Positions 62,565 through 64,000 of a stretch of 64,000 bases of DNA are shown piece by piece. Each line of letters opens with the position of its first letter. The stretch's first letter is position 1. The notes beneath the pieces are model-generated. The model ran no database searches, was not told the DNA's origin, and saw nothing but the letters and a program-made list of their open reading frames with translations. Made by a program: the position numbers and the translations under genes. This DNA is from Paraburkholderia gardini (GTDB lineage Bacteria > Pseudomonadota > Gammaproteobacteria > Burkholderiales > Burkholderiaceae): NCBI RefSeq assembly GCF_907164575.1, contig NZ_CAJQYY010000023.1, positions 1-64,000 of the forward strand, read 5' to 3'.

Positions 62565-63631
62565 TGCTGCTGCTCAATCCCGGCCCTGTCACGCTGACCG
62601 AACGCGTGCGCCGGAGCCTGCTGCAAACCGACCTGTGCCATCGCGAGAGCGAATTCTTCGATCTGCAGGAAGAGGCGCGCACGCGTCTCGTGAAGCTGTA
62701 CGACCTCGACCCGTCGCAATGGCAGGCCGTATTGATGACGGGCTCGGGCACGGCGGCCGTCGAAAGCATGATCGCGGCGCTCGTGCCGGAAAACGGCAAG
62801 CTGCTGATCATCGAAAACGGCGTGTACGGCGAGCGCATCACGCAGATCGCGAGCCAGTACCGCATCGCGCATGAAGCGCTGAAGCACGACTGGATGGAGG
62901 CGCCGGATCTCGGGCGCGTCGCCGCGTGCCTCGACGGCGATCGCGGCTTCACGCACGTCGCCGTGATCCATCACGAAACGACGACGGGCCGCCTGAACGA
63001 CCTCGCGGCGCTCGGCGCGCTCTGCCAGCAGCGCGGCATCCGTCTGCTGGTCGACGGCGTGAGCAGCTTCGCCGCCGAAGCGATCGACTTCGTCGACGGC
63101 GGCATCGACGCCGTCGCGGCCACCGCGAACAAATGCGTGCATGGCGTGCCGGGCGCTTCGTTCGTGATGGTGCGCCGCGCGGCGCTCGCGAACGCGGCAA
63201 GCCGCACGTTCTATCTCGACCTCGGGCGTCTCGCGAAACTTCAGGACCAGCGCAACACGCCGTTCACGCCTTCGGTGCATGCGTATTACGCACTCGTCGA
63301 GGCGCTGCGCGAACTCGAGGACGAAGGCGGCTGGACCGCGCGTCACGCGCGCTACGCGGCGCTCGCCGAACAGGCGCGCGCGGGGCTCGCCGCGCTCGGG
63401 ATCGAAAGCGCGGTGCCGCCGGCGCAGTCGTCGGTGGTGTTGCGCGCGTACCGGCTGCCCGCGGGCGTCACGTACCCGCAACTGCACGATGCGCTGAAGG
63501 CGCGCGGTTTCGTGATCTACGCGGGGCAGGGCGGCCTGTCGGCGGAACTGTTCCGCATCTCGACGATGGGCAACATCCATCCGGCCGACATCGACCGTCT
63601 GTTGCAAGGTTTCGCTGAACTGGCCCGCTGA
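62564..63631 (+). CDS. phnW: 2-aminoethylphosphonate--pyruvate transaminase
   Basis: 355 residues from the ATG at 62564 with AAGGAG ahead; the longer frame lies inside aepY. Class V aminotransferase fold: start LLLNPGPVTLTERVRRSLLQ, the PLP-lysine in ATANKCVHGVPGASF, and the SSVVLRAYRLPAGVTYPQLH region near the C terminus. In this operon it should run in the synthetic direction, converting phosphonoacetaldehyde to 2-aminoethylphosphonate, because PEP mutase and decarboxylase precede it. No phosphonatase (phnX) is present in the window, arguing against a degradative role. Confidence 0.93.
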   Translation: MLLLNPGPVTLTERVRRSLLQTDLCHRESEFFDLQEEARTRLVKLYDLDPSQWQAVLMTGSGTAAVESMIAALVPENGKLLIIENGVYGERITQIASQYRIAHEALKHDWMEAPDLGRVAACLDGDRGFTHVAVIHHETTTGRLNDLAALGALCQQRGIRLLVDGVSSFAAEAIDFVDGGIDAVAATANKCVHGVPGASFVMVRRAALANAASRTFYLDLGRLAKLQDQRNTPFTPSVHAYYALVEALRELEDEGGWTARHARYAALAEQARAGLAALGIESAVPPAQSSVVLRAYRLPAGVTYPQLHDALKARGFVIYAGQGGLSAELFRISTMGNIHPADIDRLLQGFAELAR

Positions 63632-63679
63632 CCGGTTCGTCGGGCCGGGGCGTCCCGGAGCGGCTCAGCCCAGCCCGGC

Positions 63680-63841
63680 TCAGCGTGGGTCCGTCACCGG
63701 ATCCTTGCTGGGCGGGCCGTCGGGATGCTGCGGTTCGTCGTTGTGTCCTGGCGAAGGCGGCGCGAGCGGGTCGCCTTCAGGGTCGCGTGTCGGGTCCGCG
63801 AGCGGATCGGGAACCGGGTTGGTCTGCATCTGATACGTCAT
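63680..63841 (-). CDS. Small Pro/Asp-rich protein
   Basis: 53 residues: starts MTYQMQTNPVPDPLADPTRD and continues with PEGDPLAPPSPG, ending DPVTDPR. It consists largely of Pro, Asp, Gly and Glu with repeated DP pairs, so it is disordered and acidic. A GAGG-type ribosome-binding site lies 8-10 bases before the start on the minus strand. The coherent third-position composition and regular DP pattern favour a real gene; the plus-strand frames over it are arginine-rich shadows. No function recognised. Confidence 0.55.
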   Translation of the reverse strand: MTYQMQTNPVPDPLADPTRDPEGDPLAPPSPGHNDEPQHPDGPPSKDPVTDPR

Positions 63842-64000
63842 ACCTTACCTCGTGTCAGGAAGGCGTCCAACGCTCGCGGTGGCCGTGCCGCCCGCCGATC
63901 GCAGGACATCCTGTCTAGCGTAGGCTAAACGCAGGCTGCCTGCAGGCGCTTCTCGTGCGGCGGCACTCATTTCCTCGCATGACGCGCCGGTCTGTGCGTC

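Overview
The window is GC-rich, densely coded DNA from a Gram-negative betaproteobacterium. The protein repertoire looks most like Burkholderiaceae, probably Paraburkholderia or Burkholderia: a four-subunit sarcosine oxidase set, DgcAB/GbcAB betaine catabolism, a stand-alone xylose operon, an AEP-type phosphonate operon, and many LysR and GlxA-type AraC regulators. This is a recognition-based assignment; the species cannot be read from the sequence. I see no rRNA, tRNA, CRISPR array or intact prophage.

Layout. (1) 0.1-8.3 kb is an accessory stretch: a DHA2-type MFS exporter divergent from a LysR regulator, a solitary outer-membrane barrel, a second LysR regulator divergent from an alpha/beta hydrolase across a clear LysR palindrome, a dead IS1182-type remnant, and an HdeD-like membrane protein fused to a putative permuted papain-like domain. 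(2) 8.9-36.8 kb is a nearly complete glycine betaine catabolic island. It holds ProVW-type import genes, three GlxA-type AraC regulators, sdaA, soxBDAG, fdhA, glyA, a dipeptidase and V4R-protein pair, dgcAB with an ETF pair, gbcAB, a betaine-binding protein and purU. Together these take betaine through dimethylglycine, sarcosine and glycine to serine and pyruvate, and clear the formaldehyde and C1 units released. (3) 37-40.9 kb carries an epimerase, a MarR regulator with a palindromic operator in front of a DHA2 exporter, and a LysE-type exporter. (4) 40.9-50.5 kb is the isomerase-type D-xylose locus (aldose 1-epimerase, xylR, xylA, xylB, xylFGH). (5) 50.8-54 kb holds a short signal-peptide-bearing RHS/YD-repeat protein with a candidate C-terminal toxin, a 4-bp-overlapping putative immunity gene and a small membrane protein. 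(6) 54-59 kb carries a GAF-GGDEF cyclase, an isolated FtsI-type penicillin-binding protein and a chemoreceptor. (7) 59.4-63.6 kb is a phosphonate biosynthesis operon (aepX fused to a nucleotidyltransferase, aepY, phnW) preceded by the eroded remnant of a separate nucleotidyltransferase gene. The window ends with a tiny Pro/Asp-rich protein gene on the minus strand.

The most interesting signals not explained by routine annotation are: a repeated TGTCG-type half-site with a constant 21-bp period in front of several betaine-island genes, a candidate operator for the clustered GlxA-type regulators; the RHS toxin/immunity pair; the HdeD-thiol-hydrolase fusion; and the decayed nucleotidyltransferase in front of aepX.
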